A stretch of 64,000 bases of DNA from Paracoccaceae bacterium (GTDB taxonomy: Bacteria > Pseudomonadota > Alphaproteobacteria > Rhodobacterales > Rhodobacteraceae), in contig OY282431.1 of NCBI GenBank assembly GCA_958296035.1, forward strand, positions 1,243,001 through 1,307,000. The letters run 5' to 3'. Shown one piece after another: positions 36,028 to 51,759 of the stretch; positions within the stretch are counted from its first letter, which is position 1; every line of letters begins with the position of its first letter. Position numbers and translations under genes: made by a program. Below the pieces are notes generated by a model. The model was given only the letters and a program-made list of their open reading frames with translations. It was not told the origin of the DNA and made no database searches.

Positions 36028-36456
36028 ATGGCCAAGAAAGTCGATGGACGGTTGAAGTTGCAGGTACCCGCCGGAACTGCAAGTCCGGCCCCACCAGTCG
36101 GGCCAGCGTTGGGGCAACGCGGCCTCAATATCATGGAATTCTGCAAGGCGTTTAATGCCCGAACTGCCGAAATGGAGGCCGGAATACCGTGTCCGACGAT
36201 CATTACCTATTTTAGCGACAGGTCGTTTTCGATGGATATCAAGACGCCCCCGGCGTCCTACTATCTGAAAAAGGCTGCGGCGCTCGAATCCGGTTCTGAA
36301 ACACCGGGACGGGAGATCGCAGGCTCGGTCACCGCCAGACAGGTAAGGGAAATAGCCGAACTCAAGATGAAGGATCTCAACGCCAACAACCTTGAAGGCG
36401 CTGTCAAGATCATCGCGGGCTCCGCCCGGTCCATCGGCATCGAAGTGAAGGGATAG
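36028..36456 (+). CDS. rplK: Ribosomal protein L11
   Basis: 142 residues, standard length. It shows [21 protein letters not shown], the proline-rich N-domain that touches EF-G and release factors, and the C-terminal rRNA-binding domain with [18 protein letters not shown]. It is four bases ahead of rplA. L11 and L10/L12 build the factor-binding stalk of the large subunit. Confidence 0.97.
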   Translation: MAKKVDGRLKLQVPAGTASPAPPVGPALGQRGLNIMEFCKAFNARTAEMEAGIPCPTIITYFSDRSFSMDIKTPPASYYLKKAAALESGSETPGREIAGSVTARQVREIAELKMKDLNANNLEGAVKIIAGSARSIGIEVKG

Positions 36457-36460
36457 CGTC

Positions 36461-37156
36461 ATGGCCAAGCGAGGGAAACGCATCCGCAATGCCCGTGAAA
36501 GTATTGCCGGGAGTGGACCATTCCCACTCGAACAGGCAGTGAAGGGGGTCAAGGAGCATGCAACCGCCAGGTTCACCGAGTCGGTTGAGATTGCAATGAA
36601 CCTGACCGTTGATCCGCGGCATGGGGACCAGGTCGTGCGCGGCAAGGCGGTACTGCCAAATGGGACCGGCAAGAAGATCCGCGTGGCAGTGTTTGCTAGT
36701 GGTGACAAGGCAGCGGAAGCACGTGCTGCAGGTGCAGATATTGTCGGTGCCGAGGATCTGATGGAAACGATCAGCGGGGGCAGGATCGAATTTGATCGCT
36801 GCATTGCGACGCCTAACATGATGCGCTTTGTTGGACGCCTCGGCAGGATTCTAGGTCCCCGGAATCTGATGCCCAATCCTAAACTTGGCACGGTTACCAT
36901 GGACGTTGCAGGTGCGGTCCAAACTGCCAAGTCAGAAGTCTATTTCCGTACCAAGGGCGCAGGTGTCGTTCATGGCGGCATCGGAAGCACCAGGTTTATG
37001 GATGAACAGATCGTCGACAATTTCAAGGCCTTTGTCGATGCGGTGGTCGGCGCTCGGCCAGCAGGAGCCAAGGGCACCTACGTGAAGAAGATATACCTGA
37101 GTTCGACGATGGGACCGGGAATCGAGGTAGACCTGGCATCTGTTGACGTATTTTGA
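36461..37156 (+). CDS. rplA: Ribosomal protein L1
   Basis: 231 residues, standard. The family block [20 protein letters not shown] is present, as are the two-domain ends [20 protein letters not shown] and [19 protein letters not shown]1 binds the mobile L1 stalk of 23S rRNA and in many bacteria represses its own rplKA message. It follows rplK after four bases and is separated from rplJ by a structured leader. Confidence 0.97.
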   Translation: MAKRGKRIRNARESIAGSGPFPLEQAVKGVKEHATARFTESVEIAMNLTVDPRHGDQVVRGKAVLPNGTGKKIRVAVFASGDKAAEARAAGADIVGAEDLMETISGGRIEFDRCIATPNMMRFVGRLGRILGPRNLMPNPKLGTVTMDVAGAVQTAKSEVYFRTKGAGVVHGGIGSTRFMDEQIVDNFKAFVDAVVGARPAGAKGTYVKKIYLSSTMGPGIEVDLASVDVF

Positions 37157-37412
37157 ACAAATTCGGCTGCCTGACAGGCAGCGGAACAAGGCGGTCGATC
37201 GCGACCGCCTCTCTGTCCGAGACGGTGGGTATGCCCGGAGTCGCAGCTTCGGGCAGGAAATCCTGCCTGAGATGGGAAACAGTGGAATCAGTTCGAGGGA
37301 TTGCCTTTCGGATGGTGTCGTGTTGCCCAATAGTCAAGGACATCACCGCCGGGTCATGACCCGGTAACTTGTAGACGGAGGGGCGTGCCCCTCCCGGGAC
37401 TGGAGCAAAACT
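37157..37412 (+). promoter_or_regulatory. Structured leader upstream of rplJL (probable L10 leader)
   Basis: A 256-base spacer rich in inverted repeats. There is a perfect 16-base palindrome CCGGGTCATGACCCGG at 37349-37364, and an eight-base stem GGAGGGGC/GCCCCTCC at 37377-37394 that ends 18 bases before the GTG of rplJ. In many bacteria this spacer binds L10-L12 to repress rplJ translation. The kink-turn motif itself was not identified, so the assignment rests on position and folding. Confidence 0.5.
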
Positions 37413-37928
37413 GTGGATAGAGCCCGAAAAGAACAGGTGGTCGCTGAGCTCGACCAGATCTTTGAGAGCTCCGGCGTCATTGTTGTGGCGCGTTATGCCG
37501 GTTTGACGGTGGCGGACATGCAGAAATTCCGGCGCAGCATGCGCGAGGCCGGAGGTTCGGTACGGGTTGCCAAGAACAGGCTGTCCAAGATTGCACTGGT
37601 CGGCAAGCGCTGCGAGGGCATTGCCGACTTCATGCGCGGCATGACGCTGCTGGCCTATTCGGAGGACGCAGTGACTGCCGCCAAGGTGGTGGACGAATAT
37701 GCCTCGGGAAATTCGAAGCTGGTCATTGTCGGCGGTAGCGTCGGCAGCAGCCTCCTTGATGCGGACGGTGTCAGGGCCGTGGCCAGAATGCCTTCGAGGG
37801 AGGAGATGCTTTCGATTCTCGTCAGTTGCATCCTTTCGCCGGCAGCCAGCATCGCCAGTGCAGTCGGGGCGCCAGCCTCAAACATCGCCTCTATATTGTC
37901 TGAGGTGGAAGAAAGGGCGGCGGCGTAA
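37413..37928 (+). CDS. rplJ: Ribosomal protein L10
   Basis: 171 residues from a GTG start with GGAG seven bases upstream. The N-terminal RNA-binding domain reads [30 protein letters not shown], and the C-terminal helix that carries L12 dimers ends EVEERAAA. L10 anchors the L12 stalk and usually autoregulates through the leader just upstream. Confidence 0.96.
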   Translation: MDRARKEQVVAELDQIFESSGVIVVARYAGLTVADMQKFRRSMREAGGSVRVAKNRLSKIALVGKRCEGIADFMRGMTLLAYSEDAVTAAKVVDEYASGNSKLVIVGGSVGSSLLDADGVRAVARMPSREEMLSILVSCILSPAASIASAVGAPASNIASILSEVEERAAA

Positions 37929-38002
37929 GCATTTCGAGCCGGGGCCGTTGCAAACGGTCGTGGCGTGACGTCGAGACACGACAACTGGAAAGTGGAGAGC
38001 AA

Positions 38003-38386
38003 ATGGCAGACCTGAACAAGCTTGCCGAGGAAATTGTCGGACTGACGCTGTTGGAGGCGCAGGAACTAAAGACAATTCTGAAGGATAAATACGGCATTGA
38101 ACCCGCCGCCGGCGGTGCCGTCATGATGGCCGGTCCGGCCGGATTGGGAGAAGGTGCCCAGGAAGAGGAGGAGCAAACCGAGTTTTCGGTGATCCTCAGG
38201 GCAGCCGGGCCGCAAAAGGTTCCGGCAATCAAGGCGGTCCGGGAAATTACCGGATTGACGCTGCGCGAGGCCAAGGCGCTGGCCGACGCCGGAGACAGAG
38301 CAGTCAAGGAGGGAATACCAATGGCTGAAGCTGAAGAAATCAAGGCAAAACTGGAGGCCGTGGGCGCCGAAGTTGAAATCAAGTAG
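38003..38386 (+). CDS. rplL: Ribosomal protein L7/L12
   Basis: 127 residues, standard. The N-terminal dimerisation domain ([20 protein letters not shown]) joins through a short hinge with AAGGAVMM and glutamates to the C-terminal factor-binding domain ([20 protein letters not shown] ... [14 protein letters not shown]). It recruits translational GTPases such as the EF-G and EF-Tu encoded downstream. Confidence 0.96.
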   Translation: MADLNKLAEEIVGLTLLEAQELKTILKDKYGIEPAAGGAVMMAGPAGLGEGAQEEEEQTEFSVILRAAGPQKVPAIKAVREITGLTLREAKALADAGDRAVKEGIPMAEAEEIKAKLEAVGAEVEIK

Positions 38387-38514
38387 TTCGACTGCCCAAA
38401 GTTTGTCGGAGGCGCCGGTTGGCGCCACCGAAGGTCGGCCATTGCGCCGGCCTGGCCTGGGAAAAAGCCCGGTGACGGGCCTCCTGCAGCCGGCCGATTC
38501 GGACTCCAATGCTC

Positions 38515-38539
38515 GCGGGCCGCTTTCGAAGCGGTCCGC
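38515..38539 (+). promoter_or_regulatory. Hairpin between rplL and rpoB
   Basis: An 11-base-pair stem with a TCG loop (GCGGGCCGCTT against AAGCGGTCCGC, one G-U pair) lies 43 bases before rpoB, in a 195-base spacer that also holds GGCGCC-GGTT-GGCGCC near 38411. No T-run follows. In E. coli the same spacer carries a partial attenuator and an RNase III site, and a comparable role is plausible. Confidence 0.5.
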
Positions 38540-38581
38540 CGCGCCAACCCATTCACGATCATAGAACAAGGACTGGCTTGA

Positions 38582-41500
38582 ATGACTGAGAATGCCGCCG
38601 GACGAAAACGGTTTCGAAGATCCTACCGCAAGATTCCTGAGGTTATCGAGATGCCGAACCTCATTGAAATCCAGAAGGTGTCATATGAAAGGTTTCTGAG
38701 GTCCGGAACAGGGCCCGAACCAACCGATGGCGAGGGTATTCAAGGCGTATTCCAGTCGGTCTTTCCGATCAGAGATCCGAATGGCCTTTCCGAGTTGCAT
38801 TTTCTCGGCTACGAACTCGAACCACCACAGTTCGATGTTGACGAGTGTCAGCGGCGTGATGTGAGCTTTGCTGCCCCTCTCAAGGTCAATCTTCGTTTGA
38901 CGGTTTTCGACGTCGACAACGATTCCGGAGCACGGCAGATTCGCAATGTCAAGGAAAGGCGTGTCTATCTCGGCGATATACCTCTGATGACCGACAACGG
39001 AACGTTCATCATCAATGGCACCGAGCGCGTGGTTGTCTCGCAAATGCATCGGTCGCCCGGCGTATTCTTCAACTACTCGACGCACCAGTCGGGGAAGCGC
39101 CTGTACAATTGCCGGATTCTGCCTGGCCGCGGGGCCTGGATCGATTTCGAATTCAATCTGCGCAAGGACCGGGAACTTGGCGAGATTGAGTTCATCAATG
39201 TCCGCATCGATCGCAAACGCAAGCTGCTGGCCACAACATTGCTTTTTGCTCTCGGCATGGACCAGGAAGAAATCATGTCTTCCTTCTACCATTCCTCGAC
39301 ATTTCGGGCCGAGATCAGCAGCCAGGCCTGGGAATTCACGTTCCGCAGGCAACATTGGATGAACCGCACACCGATCGACGATCTAATCCTGGTGTCGTCC
39401 GGAGAGGTCGTGGCACCGGCTGGCCGGACGTTGACCGCAAGCTTGTTGGCAGACATAGATTTCGACGGCAAACTGGTCAGGATAGATCATTCGCCGAAAT
39501 TGAATCCGACAAGCCTGGCGCCCGACATGCCGGACCTGGTTCCAAACAATCCATTCGTGCAAGGATCGGTGCGCGAGAGCCGGCGCATTTCTGAGGATGG
39601 GCGTTACCTCGTCGAGGACCTGATTCCTGCTCGCTGGAACCGGGTGACGCCACGGTTCGACCTGTTCGATGCCCACAGCAATGCATTGCTCGCGGCGAAA
39701 GGGAAAAAGCTTACCCCAGCCAAGTTCAGAAAAGTCGAGAATCTTGACAACTGGGAGCTCTGGATTCCTCTCAACCCATTGTTGCGCCAAATGGCTCCGA
39801 AGGAAGGCCAGGAGGATCAGGACGAAAGCTTCAAGTTGCTGGCCGTCAATCGAGAAGCGCCCGTTTCAACGAGAAAGGTCTCGGCCGATGGCAAGTTTCT
39901 GGTCGACGAGTTCGTGGCCGACCGGTGGCAACTGTCAACACCCAAATACGACATTGTGGAGGGTGACACCGGTAAGAAGCTGGTCAGGGCAGGCAAGAAG
40001 GTTACCCGAAAACAGTATGCAGCCCTGTGCGAACGCGAGGGGTGGCAGTTGTGCTTCCCGATGGAGATGTTCTCATTCCAGACGACCAAGACCGATGACG
40101 GCAGCAATAGGTCATCTTCGGTCACCCTGACCCTCCAGGAGACTATCGAGGTCGATTCAGGTGAAAGCCTGACCAAGAACGGGAAGTATCTCCTCCAGTC
40201 TTTCGAAAGCAACAGTTGGCAGCAAACGGTGCCAACCCTGCCTATCATCCAGCACGAGACCGATGCGGTAGTCTGTCCGGCGAATCGAAAAATTACTGCT
40301 CACCGGCTGAGAATGCTCGAAAAGTACGTTGGATGGATCCTGTGCCGCCCCGTTGATCCGGTTCTCAGGATGTTGACTGAAGAGGATTACCTGGATCCCG
40401 AAACAGAGTCCGAAGCACTGAGGCTCGTGGCTGAGAGTGGCCAGATCTACGTGCAACCCGAGCAGAACATCGGTGCCGGTGAGTTCCTGGCCTCGGGGCG
40501 GGGAGCAGCTGGCAGGGTCTTGCCTGGCGGCGACCTTCTCTCGGTCGAAATGCAACGAAGAGTGTGGCGGTTTCGAAAGCCGAGCTTTGACATCATTGAT
40601 CCCGACAACAGAAAGATCGTCATCACGGTCGGTGAGGAAATCAATCTCAACCGGAACCGCTCGCTTGGTATCCATGACGGTACCCAGCCCTACTGCTTCA
40701 ACTATGACCAGCTTCTTCATGGTCTGATCGAACCAGATGAGGTGGCTGACAAGAGCCATTCGCAACTAACCAAGAAAGTCGCAGCAGATCCCGGCTATGA
40801 CCTGAACATGGTTACAGGACTGGGCGAGCGTTGCAGTATTTGCGCCTGCTCGGAGGGCGTAAGCCTTGTGGCCAACCATGTCGCCGGCAGGACCCGGTGG
40901 GTTGCTGATTATTCCTACGAGGACAAGGCCGGAACGGTCACCCAGGACAACCTCATTGATCGCCACACCGGCGAGCAGGTGCTGACCAAGGGCGCCCGCA
41001 TCTCGAGGCGCTTGATCGAACGCTGGAAGCAGGCAGGACGCCTGCTGGATTTTGAAACCTCAACCACCAACATAATTGGCCGGTTCATTGCCCGTGACCT
41101 TATCGACGAGGAAAACGGGGTGGTTCTTGCCGAGGCAGGTGACGAGATCACCGGTAGCGCCGACGCCAATGAAAATCCCGTCGACGGACTTCTGAAGACT
41201 CTGATCGACCACGGATACACAGAAATTCCGGTGCTTGATATCGACTACGTCAATGTCGGTCCCTACATGCGGGATACGATGGTCCTTGATCGCAGCTACA
41301 ATCGTGAGACCGGGCTGCTCGAAGTCTATCGCGTAATACGGCCGGGCGATCCGCCTGTGCTGGAGAATGCACTGGAATTGTTCAACCAGATGCTCCACGA
41401 CCCCGAACGCTATGATCTTTCGGCTGTGGGCAGGGTCAAGATGAACGAGCGACTGGCACTTGATGTCAGCGACTCGGTACGAGTTCTTCGCAAGGAAGAC

Positions 41501-44317
41501 ATCGTTGCCTGCCTGCAGACGCTGCTGGCCCTGCGCAACGGGGACGGTGAAATCGACGACATCGATCACCTCGGCAATCGGCGCGTCCGCTCCGTAGGCG
41601 AGCTGATGGAAGATCAGTGTCGTATCGGTCTGGTACGCATGGAACGGGCCGTACGGGAGCGAATGGCTACGGTTGAAATCGACAAGATGATGCCACAGGA
41701 CCTGATCAACGCCAGGCCGGTCTTTGGAGCGGTTCGAGAGTTTTTTGGATCCTCCCAACTTTCCCAGTTCATGGACCAGACCAACCCGCTTTCGGAAATC
41801 ACCCACAAGCGCCGTCTTTCTGCACTTGGCCCGGGTGGATTAACCCGGGAGAGAGCCGGTTTTGAGGTCCGGGACGTTCATCCCACGCATTACGGTCGCA
41901 TTTGCCCCGTCGAGACGCCGGAAGGCCAGAATATCGGGCTTATCAACTCTCTGGCCACGTTTTCCAAAGTGAACAGGTACGGGTTCATCGAGACACCCTA
42001 TCGCATGGTGCATGACGGCAAGCTGAGTGACGACGTCCTGTATGTGTCGGCGATGGAGGAGGCTAACAAGGTCATTGCGCAGGCGAACGCCCGCGTCGAC
42101 GAGGACGGGAATTTTGTCAATGAACTGATTTCAACTCGTTCGGCCGGCGAATTCAAGATGAACCTCAAGAATACCGTCGACATGATCGATGTATCGCCAA
42201 TGCAACTGGTTTCGGTTGCAGCATCACTGATTCCGTTTCTGGAAAACGATGATGCCAACCGGGCACTCATGGGTTCAAACATGCAGCGCCAGGCGGTTCC
42301 CTTGATAAAGGCCGAGGCTCCCTTCGTCGGGACTGGTATCGAATCGGTGGTCGCCAAGGATTCAGGAGCGGCAATTGTGGCGCGCCGCGGCGGAATAGTC
42401 GACCAGGTCGATGCCAACCGGATAGTCATCAGTGCTCACCAGACAGAGAGCATTGGTGATCCGGGAGTGGACACATATCGGCTGCGCAAGTTCCAGAGGT
42501 CCAACCAGAACACCTGCATCAACCAGCACCCGCTGGTCAAGGTCGGTGATGTCGTTTCTGCCAACGAAGTCATTGCGGACGGTCCATCGACGGACTTGGG
42601 TGAATTGGCGCTTGGCAGGAACATCCTGGTCGCGTTTATGCCGTGGAACGGCTACAACTTCGAAGACTCGGTTCTCGTCTCGGAGCGCCTGGTCATCGAC
42701 GATGTGTTCACCTCTGTTCACATAGAGGAACACAGCGTATCGGCCCGCGACACCAAGCTGGGACCGGAAGAGATTACCCGCGACATACCCAACCTGGGCG
42801 AGGAAGCACTTCGCAACCTGGACGAAGCCGGTGTCATATATCTTGGCGCTGAAGTGGCGGGGGGCGACATACTGGTTGGCAAGATCACGCCGAAGGGCGA
42901 GACGCCGATGACCCCGGAGGAGAAACTGCTTCGGGCCATCTTCGGTGAAAAGGCCTCAGATGTACGGGATACGTCGCTCCGATTACCTCCCGGGGATTCC
43001 GGTACCGTGGTCGAGGTTCGGATCTTCAACCGTCATGGTATTGCCAAGTGTGACCGGACCCTGCAAATCGAGAGCGAGGAAATTGCCCGGCTGCAGCAGA
43101 ACCTCGTGGACGAACTGGCGATCCTGAGTCGCACGATTTACAACCGTCTGCACAACCAGCTTTTGGGTCAGACCGTCGCCAGGGCTCCCAAGCCCCTCAA
43201 GCGCGGTACGCAAATCACACCGGACGGGCTCGCCTCGCTGGAAAGGCATTTGTGGTGGCGTATTGCCGTTAGCGACGACCAGGCCGCCAAGGCGCGGGAA
43301 CAGCTTGAAGCGCAGTATACAGCTCAGAGAGAGGCTCTTGAGGCACGCTGCAAGGACAAGATCGAGAAGGCGAAGCGAGGCGATGACCTTCCGCCAGGAG
43401 TTCTCCGGATCGTCAAAGTATATGTTGCGGTCAAGCGCAAGTTGCAGGCCGGAGACAAGATGGCCGGTCGCCATGGCAATAAGGGCGTCGTATCCAAGGT
43501 TGTTCCGATTGAGGACATGCCGTTCCTGGCCGACGGAACGCCAGTGGATATCGTTCTCAACCCGCTCGGTGTTCCCTCACGCATGAATATCGGGCAAATT
43601 CTGGAAACTCACATGGGTTGGGCATCGCGCGGCCTGGCAAGACCCATCGACGATGCCCTTCGTGCACTGGAGCACAATGGCGCATCGGCGCAGATTGACG
43701 AACAAATCCGGAACGCAATGCGACATGCCTACGGCGACGAGGCGTATGCGAGCAATTTCGCCGCGATGAGCGGTGATGCAATCGTTGCCTCCGCTGCCAG
43801 CGTGCGCCACGGAGTGCCGATCGAGACGCCGGTTTTCGACGGAGTCGAGGAAGCTGAAATCGACGAAGCCCTCTTGCGAGCCGGATTCGATGAGACTGGG
43901 CAATCGGAACTGTATGATGGGCTGACCGGCGAAAAATTCGCCCGCCCTGTTACTGTAGGCATAAAGTACATGCTCAAGCTTCATCACCTGGTAGATGACA
44001 AGATCCATGCTCGGTCGACCGGACCCTATTCGCTGGTTACCCAGCAGCCACTAGGTGGCAAGGCCCAGTTCGGCGGACAGCGATTTGGGGAAATGGAGGT
44101 CTGGGCATTGGAGGCCTATGGCGCTGCCCACATCTTGCAGGAGATGCTGACAGTGAAGGCCGATGACGTGGCGGGCCGAACCAAGGTTTACGATGCCATC
44201 GTCAAGGGTGAAAATACCTGCGAGACGGGTATTCCGGAGAGCTTCAATGTACTGGTCAGGGAAGTGCGCGGGCTATGCCTGAACATGGAACTCAGGCAAT
44301 CGCATACCGGTAAATAG
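38582..44317 (+). CDS. rpoB: RNA polymerase beta subunit with greatly expanded lobe
   Basis: 1911 residues, about 550 more than usual alphaproteobacterial RpoB. Residues 1-250 and 885-1911 follow the normal plan: [19 protein letters not shown], the rifampicin region [20 protein letters not shown] near 1054, KVFVAVKRKL-type core blocks and [20 protein letters not shown] at the C-terminus. The excess is between about 259 and 830. The lobe module that occurs once in E. coli SI1 (RGETASFDI ... GRRITARHIRQL) recurs with leading tryptophans at 259, 352, 449, 546, 662 and 773, each followed by a P-x-[FY]-D-[IL]-like strand, an A-G-K-K-[IVL]-T-like turn and a helix. A cysteine group C-x2-C-x-C is at 751-756. 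The frame is intact, so this is a real protein feature. Confidence 0.97.
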   Translation: MTENAAGRKRFRRSYRKIPEVIEMPNLIEIQKVSYERFLRSGTGPEPTDGEGIQGVFQSVFPIRDPNGLSELHFLGYELEPPQFDVDECQRRDVSFAAPLKVNLRLTVFDVDNDSGARQIRNVKERRVYLGDIPLMTDNGTFIINGTERVVVSQMHRSPGVFFNYSTHQSGKRLYNCRILPGRGAWIDFEFNLRKDRELGEIEFINVRIDRKRKLLATTLLFALGMDQEEIMSSFYHSSTFRAEISSQAWEFTFRRQHWMNRTPIDDLILVSSGEVVAPAGRTLTASLLADIDFDGKLVRIDHSPKLNPTSLAPDMPDLVPNNPFVQGSVRESRRISEDGRYLVEDLIPARWNRVTPRFDLFDAHSNALLAAKGKKLTPAKFRKVENLDNWELWIPLNPLLRQMAPKEGQEDQDESFKLLAVNREAPVSTRKVSADGKFLVDEFVADRWQLSTPKYDIVEGDTGKKLVRAGKKVTRKQYAALCEREGWQLCFPMEMFSFQTTKTDDGSNRSSSVTLTLQETIEVDSGESLTKNGKYLLQSFESNSWQQTVPTLPIIQHETDAVVCPANRKITAHRLRMLEKYVGWILCRPVDPVLRMLTEEDYLDPETESEALRLVAESGQIYVQPEQNIGAGEFLASGRGAAGRVLPGGDLLSVEMQRRVWRFRKPSFDIIDPDNRKIVITVGEEINLNRNRSLGIHDGTQPYCFNYDQLLHGLIEPDEVADKSHSQLTKKVAADPGYDLNMVTGLGERCSICACSEGVSLVANHVAGRTRWVADYSYEDKAGTVTQDNLIDRHTGEQVLTKGARISRRLIERWKQAGRLLDFETSTTNIIGRFIARDLIDEENGVVLAEAGDEITGSADANENPVDGLLKTLIDHGYTEIPVLDIDYVNVGPYMRDTMVLDRSYNRETGLLEVYRVIRPGDPPVLENALELFNQMLHDPERYDLSAVGRVKMNERLALDVSDSVRVLRKEDIVACLQTLLALRNGDGEIDDIDHLGNRRVRSVGELMEDQCRIGLVRMERAVRERMATVEIDKMMPQDLINARPVFGAVREFFGSSQLSQFMDQTNPLSEITHKRRLSALGPGGLTRERAGFEVRDVHPTHYGRICPVETPEGQNIGLINSLATFSKVNRYGFIETPYRMVHDGKLSDDVLYVSAMEEANKVIAQANARVDEDGNFVNELISTRSAGEFKMNLKNTVDMIDVSPMQLVSVAASLIPFLENDDANRALMGSNMQRQAVPLIKAEAPFVGTGIESVVAKDSGAAIVARRGGIVDQVDANRIVISAHQTESIGDPGVDTYRLRKFQRSNQNTCINQHPLVKVGDVVSANEVIADGPSTDLGELALGRNILVAFMPWNGYNFEDSVLVSERLVIDDVFTSVHIEEHSVSARDTKLGPEEITRDIPNLGEEALRNLDEAGVIYLGAEVAGGDILVGKITPKGETPMTPEEKLLRAIFGEKASDVRDTSLRLPPGDSGTVVEVRIFNRHGIAKCDRTLQIESEEIARLQQNLVDELAILSRTIYNRLHNQLLGQTVARAPKPLKRGTQITPDGLASLERHLWWRIAVSDDQAAKAREQLEAQYTAQREALEARCKDKIEKAKRGDDLPPGVLRIVKVYVAVKRKLQAGDKMAGRHGNKGVVSKVVPIEDMPFLADGTPVDIVLNPLGVPSRMNIGQILETHMGWASRGLARPIDDALRALEHNGASAQIDEQIRNAMRHAYGDEAYASNFAAMSGDAIVASAASVRHGVPIETPVFDGVEEAEIDEALLRAGFDETGQSELYDGLTGEKFARPVTVGIKYMLKLHHLVDDKIHARSTGPYSLVTQQPLGGKAQFGGQRFGEMEVWALEAYGAAHILQEMLTVKADDVAGRTKVYDAIVKGENTCETGIPESFNVLVREVRGLCLNMELRQSHTGK

Positions 44318-44333
44318 CCGGGCGGAGGAAACG

Positions 44334-49163
<4,830 letters not shown>

Positions 49164-49655
49164 AGTGAACGGTCACGATAAAGCTGCCAACCCTGATTTC
49201 GCTGGATTCCGGCGCGTGGCTGGCCGCCGTCGTCAGTAAGGGGCAGAAACAGGTCTTGAAACAGGCCCATTGACGGAATCGAGACGGTTGCCGGGATCCC
49301 GGTGTGCGGTTTTCGGGCTGCAATGACGTGCCCGGGAGGTCGCAGAGCCTGGTACGCCCTGGCGCTGTCTTGCGGATTGCAAGACCTGCGGCGGCCGGCC
49401 CGCGGGCATTGGCACGTGGGCCGGATGGAGAAAGAACATTGTCGGGTCGAGTAAGCGGCGGTTTCGAGGCAGCTTTCGAACCAACGCCTTGCCTGGGTCT
49501 GTTAACCAGGCAAAGCCGGTCACGAACCATACTTTCCCGACAGCCAACCCGTCAGGAGCATTTCCCGCTGCGGTCGATAACACGTCCGTAACCAAAGTTG
49601 AACTCTTGTACCGAAGGCGGTATGTGCACGCGGTGCAAGCTTGCGGGGACCATTG
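49164..49655. other. Spacer between rpoC and the DUF3035 gene
   Basis: About 490 bases with no recognised gene. A 12-base palindrome CCGGGATCCCGG is at 49291-49302, without a T-run. The spacer probably separates the rpo transcript from the lipoprotein-peptidase unit. Confidence 0.4.
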
Positions 49656-50192
49656 ATGAGTAGCCTTTTAAGACCAACATGTGCAGTGTTGACCATGCTG
49701 GTCATTGCAGCCGGCTGTTCTCGCGACGATGAAATGCCGGATCTCGTGCAGTATCGCTCTGTTTCTGGGCCCGATGAATTCAGTGTCGTTGTACATCCGC
49801 CCGTCGTCAAACCGACCGAGCGGACAGCAACACTTCCGCAACCGACTCCGGGTGCACCAGATCCCAGGCTTGTGGATCCAGGCAACCGCGCTGTGGCATT
49901 GCTGGGGGGCATTCCGCAAGACAAGGTCAATCCAGGTATCGCCGTGGAGCATGCGCCATTGATGACTCATATTGCCACTTTGGGCATGGAACCCGGCATC
50001 AGGGAGACATTGGCAAGCGAGGACCTGGCTTTTCGTCAGGGAAAAGGTGCCCGTCTTGTCGAACGAATGTTCTCCTACAGCACCTATTTCAGGGCTTACA
50101 GGCCAATGTTTCTTGACCCAGTGACGGAGTCCCGACGCCTGAGCAGCGCCGGTATCAACTCGACGCGCATACCCGGTTCGGGCGCCCGGTAG
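49656..50192 (+). CDS. DUF3035 lipoprotein
   Basis: 178 residues from ATG 49656. The N-terminal MSSLLRPTCAVLTMLVIAAGC is a lipoprotein signal with lipobox V-I-A-A-G-C, so the mature protein is acylated and anchored in a membrane. The remainder (PDLVQYRSVSGPDEFSVVVHPPV ... LP-x-P-T-P-G-A-P ... NRAVALLGG) matches the alphaproteobacterial DUF3035 family of unknown function. DUF3035 genes commonly sit beside two M16 peptidase genes, as here, which suggests envelope protein processing or quality control. Confidence 0.8.
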   Translation: MSSLLRPTCAVLTMLVIAAGCSRDDEMPDLVQYRSVSGPDEFSVVVHPPVVKPTERTATLPQPTPGAPDPRLVDPGNRAVALLGGIPQDKVNPGIAVEHAPLMTHIATLGMEPGIRETLASEDLAFRQGKGARLVERMFSYSTYFRAYRPMFLDPVTESRRLSSAGINSTRIPGSGAR

Positions 50193-50250
50193 TCAAGGGC
50201 GACTCAAGACGCAAGAGCGTACAGATGTGTTTTTCACACAGGGGAAATTC

Positions 50251-51759
50251 ATGACAAGTCACGAGTCGGTTTCGCGCCTGCCGACCTTCAACTGGAGTTC
50301 CAAACTGGAAATGTCTCCGTGCCGACGACGGCGCCCGCCAACTGTTCCGGCTTCTCGAACCAGGAATTCTCCTGCTTGCGGATCGGTTGTAGCTGATGTT
50401 TGTGCATTATTGCGCAGCTGGATGTTCAGTCTGACGATAAGTGCGACAGTACTTTTCTGGACCGGGCCGCTGCAGGCGCAACTGGCCGAAAACGTAACTG
50501 AATTCTATCTCGGCAACGGGATGCAAGTCGTCGTCATCGAAGACCACCGTGCGCCTGTTGTCAATCATACATTGTGGTACCGGGTCGGCTCGATCGACGA
50601 CCCGCCGGGCAAGTCCGGTCTGGCCCACTTTCTTGAGCACCTCATGTTCAAGAGCACCGAGGCGGTTGCGGCCGGTGAGTTTGAGCGACGCATTCGCATG
50701 CGTGGTGGCAGATCCGGGGCTTCGACTTCCCATGATTATTCGATGTACCGCGCACGCATTTTCAAGGACCATCTGGAAGAGATCATGCGGCTGGAGGCGG
50801 ACCGCATGCAAGGTCTGGTTCTGACCCAGGCCGAAATTAATACAGAGCGTGAAGTCATACTTGAGGAACGCAACCAGCGAATTGATTCCGACCCTACGAG
50901 TTTGCTGTATGAACAGATTGCGGCGGCGCTCTTCATGAATCACCCCTTCGGCAGGCCGGTGATTGGCTGGCGGCACGAAATGGAGGGACTTGGCCTTGAC
51001 GACGTGTTAAGTTTCTATCGCCGATACTACCGACCCGACAATGCCATTCTGGTTATCAGCGGCGATGTTACGGTAGAGCAGGTCCGAGAGCTCGCAGAAA
51101 GGCACTACGGCGTCCTTGAGGCCCCGGAAGGTCGCACGAAGCGGATGATTACCACGGAGCCGCCACACATTGCGGAGCGCCGTCTGACTATCAGGGACAG
51201 CAGGGTATCCAACCCATTTGTTATCCGTTCTTACCTTGCTCCCGAGGATTATCAGGGAGATCAGCACAAATTGGCTTCAATGGCAGTACTTGCCAATATT
51301 CTCGGTGGTTCGGGCATTACTTCTATTCTGGGCAAGACTCTGCAACTGGAACAGCAACTGGCGGCCTTCACAGGTGCCTATTACTCGGGCAGCGAGACGC
51401 GGCCCATAAGACTGGTGCTGTATGTAGTCCCGCAACCGGAACATTCACTGTCCGAGGCCGAGGAAGCGCTGGATGGAGTGCTTGAGGCATTGCTGGAGGA
51501 GGGAATTGACGAGGACCACCTCCGGCGCATCAAGGTTCAGTTACGTTACAGCGAGATCTATGAGCTCGACGAATCCATGAACAGCGCCCTGAAGTTTGGC
51601 CGGGGCCTCGTGCAAGGAATTCCCGTGGAACAGATACTTTCATGGCCCGAGGCGCTGCAGAAGGTTGAGACACAGGATGTTCTGGAGGCCGCACAGTTGC
51701 TTTTGGATCGCCGGCGTTCGGTGACCGCCAGGCTGCTCGACGATAAGATGGAATCATGA
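50251..51759 (+). CDS. M16 family zinc metallopeptidase, catalytic partner
   Basis: 502 residues from ATG 50251, seven bases after AGGGGA. A hydrophobic stretch at about 57-75 (WMFSLTISATVLFW) is probably a signal or anchor, preceded by an unusually long basic leader. An internal start at ATG 50422 would give a shorter signal. The inverted zinc motif H-x-x-E-H is present as H126-F-L-E129-H130 in LAHFLEHLMFKST, with the downstream glutamates in EREVILEERNQR. The C-terminal M16 domain follows. It should form a heterodimer with the next gene product, degrading peptides in the periplasm. Confidence 0.9.
   Translation: MTSHESVSRLPTFNWSSKLEMSPCRRRRPPTVPASRTRNSPACGSVVADVCALLRSWMFSLTISATVLFWTGPLQAQLAENVTEFYLGNGMQVVVIEDHRAPVVNHTLWYRVGSIDDPPGKSGLAHFLEHLMFKSTEAVAAGEFERRIRMRGGRSGASTSHDYSMYRARIFKDHLEEIMRLEADRMQGLVLTQAEINTEREVILEERNQRIDSDPTSLLYEQIAAALFMNHPFGRPVIGWRHEMEGLGLDDVLSFYRRYYRPDNAILVISGDVTVEQVRELAERHYGVLEAPEGRTKRMITTEPPHIAERRLTIRDSRVSNPFVIRSYLAPEDYQGDQHKLASMAVLANILGGSGITSILGKTLQLEQQLAAFTGAYYSGSETRPIRLVLYVVPQPEHSLSEAEEALDGVLEALLEEGIDEDHLRRIKVQLRYSEIYELDESMNSALKFGRGLVQGIPVEQILSWPEALQKVETQDVLEAAQLLLDRRRSVTARLLDDKMES

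Noticed and set aside
38582-44317. RpoB length explained by assembly duplication
   Set aside because: The modules are only distantly similar to one another in protein and DNA, so they are old duplicates and not a recent or artefactual repeat.
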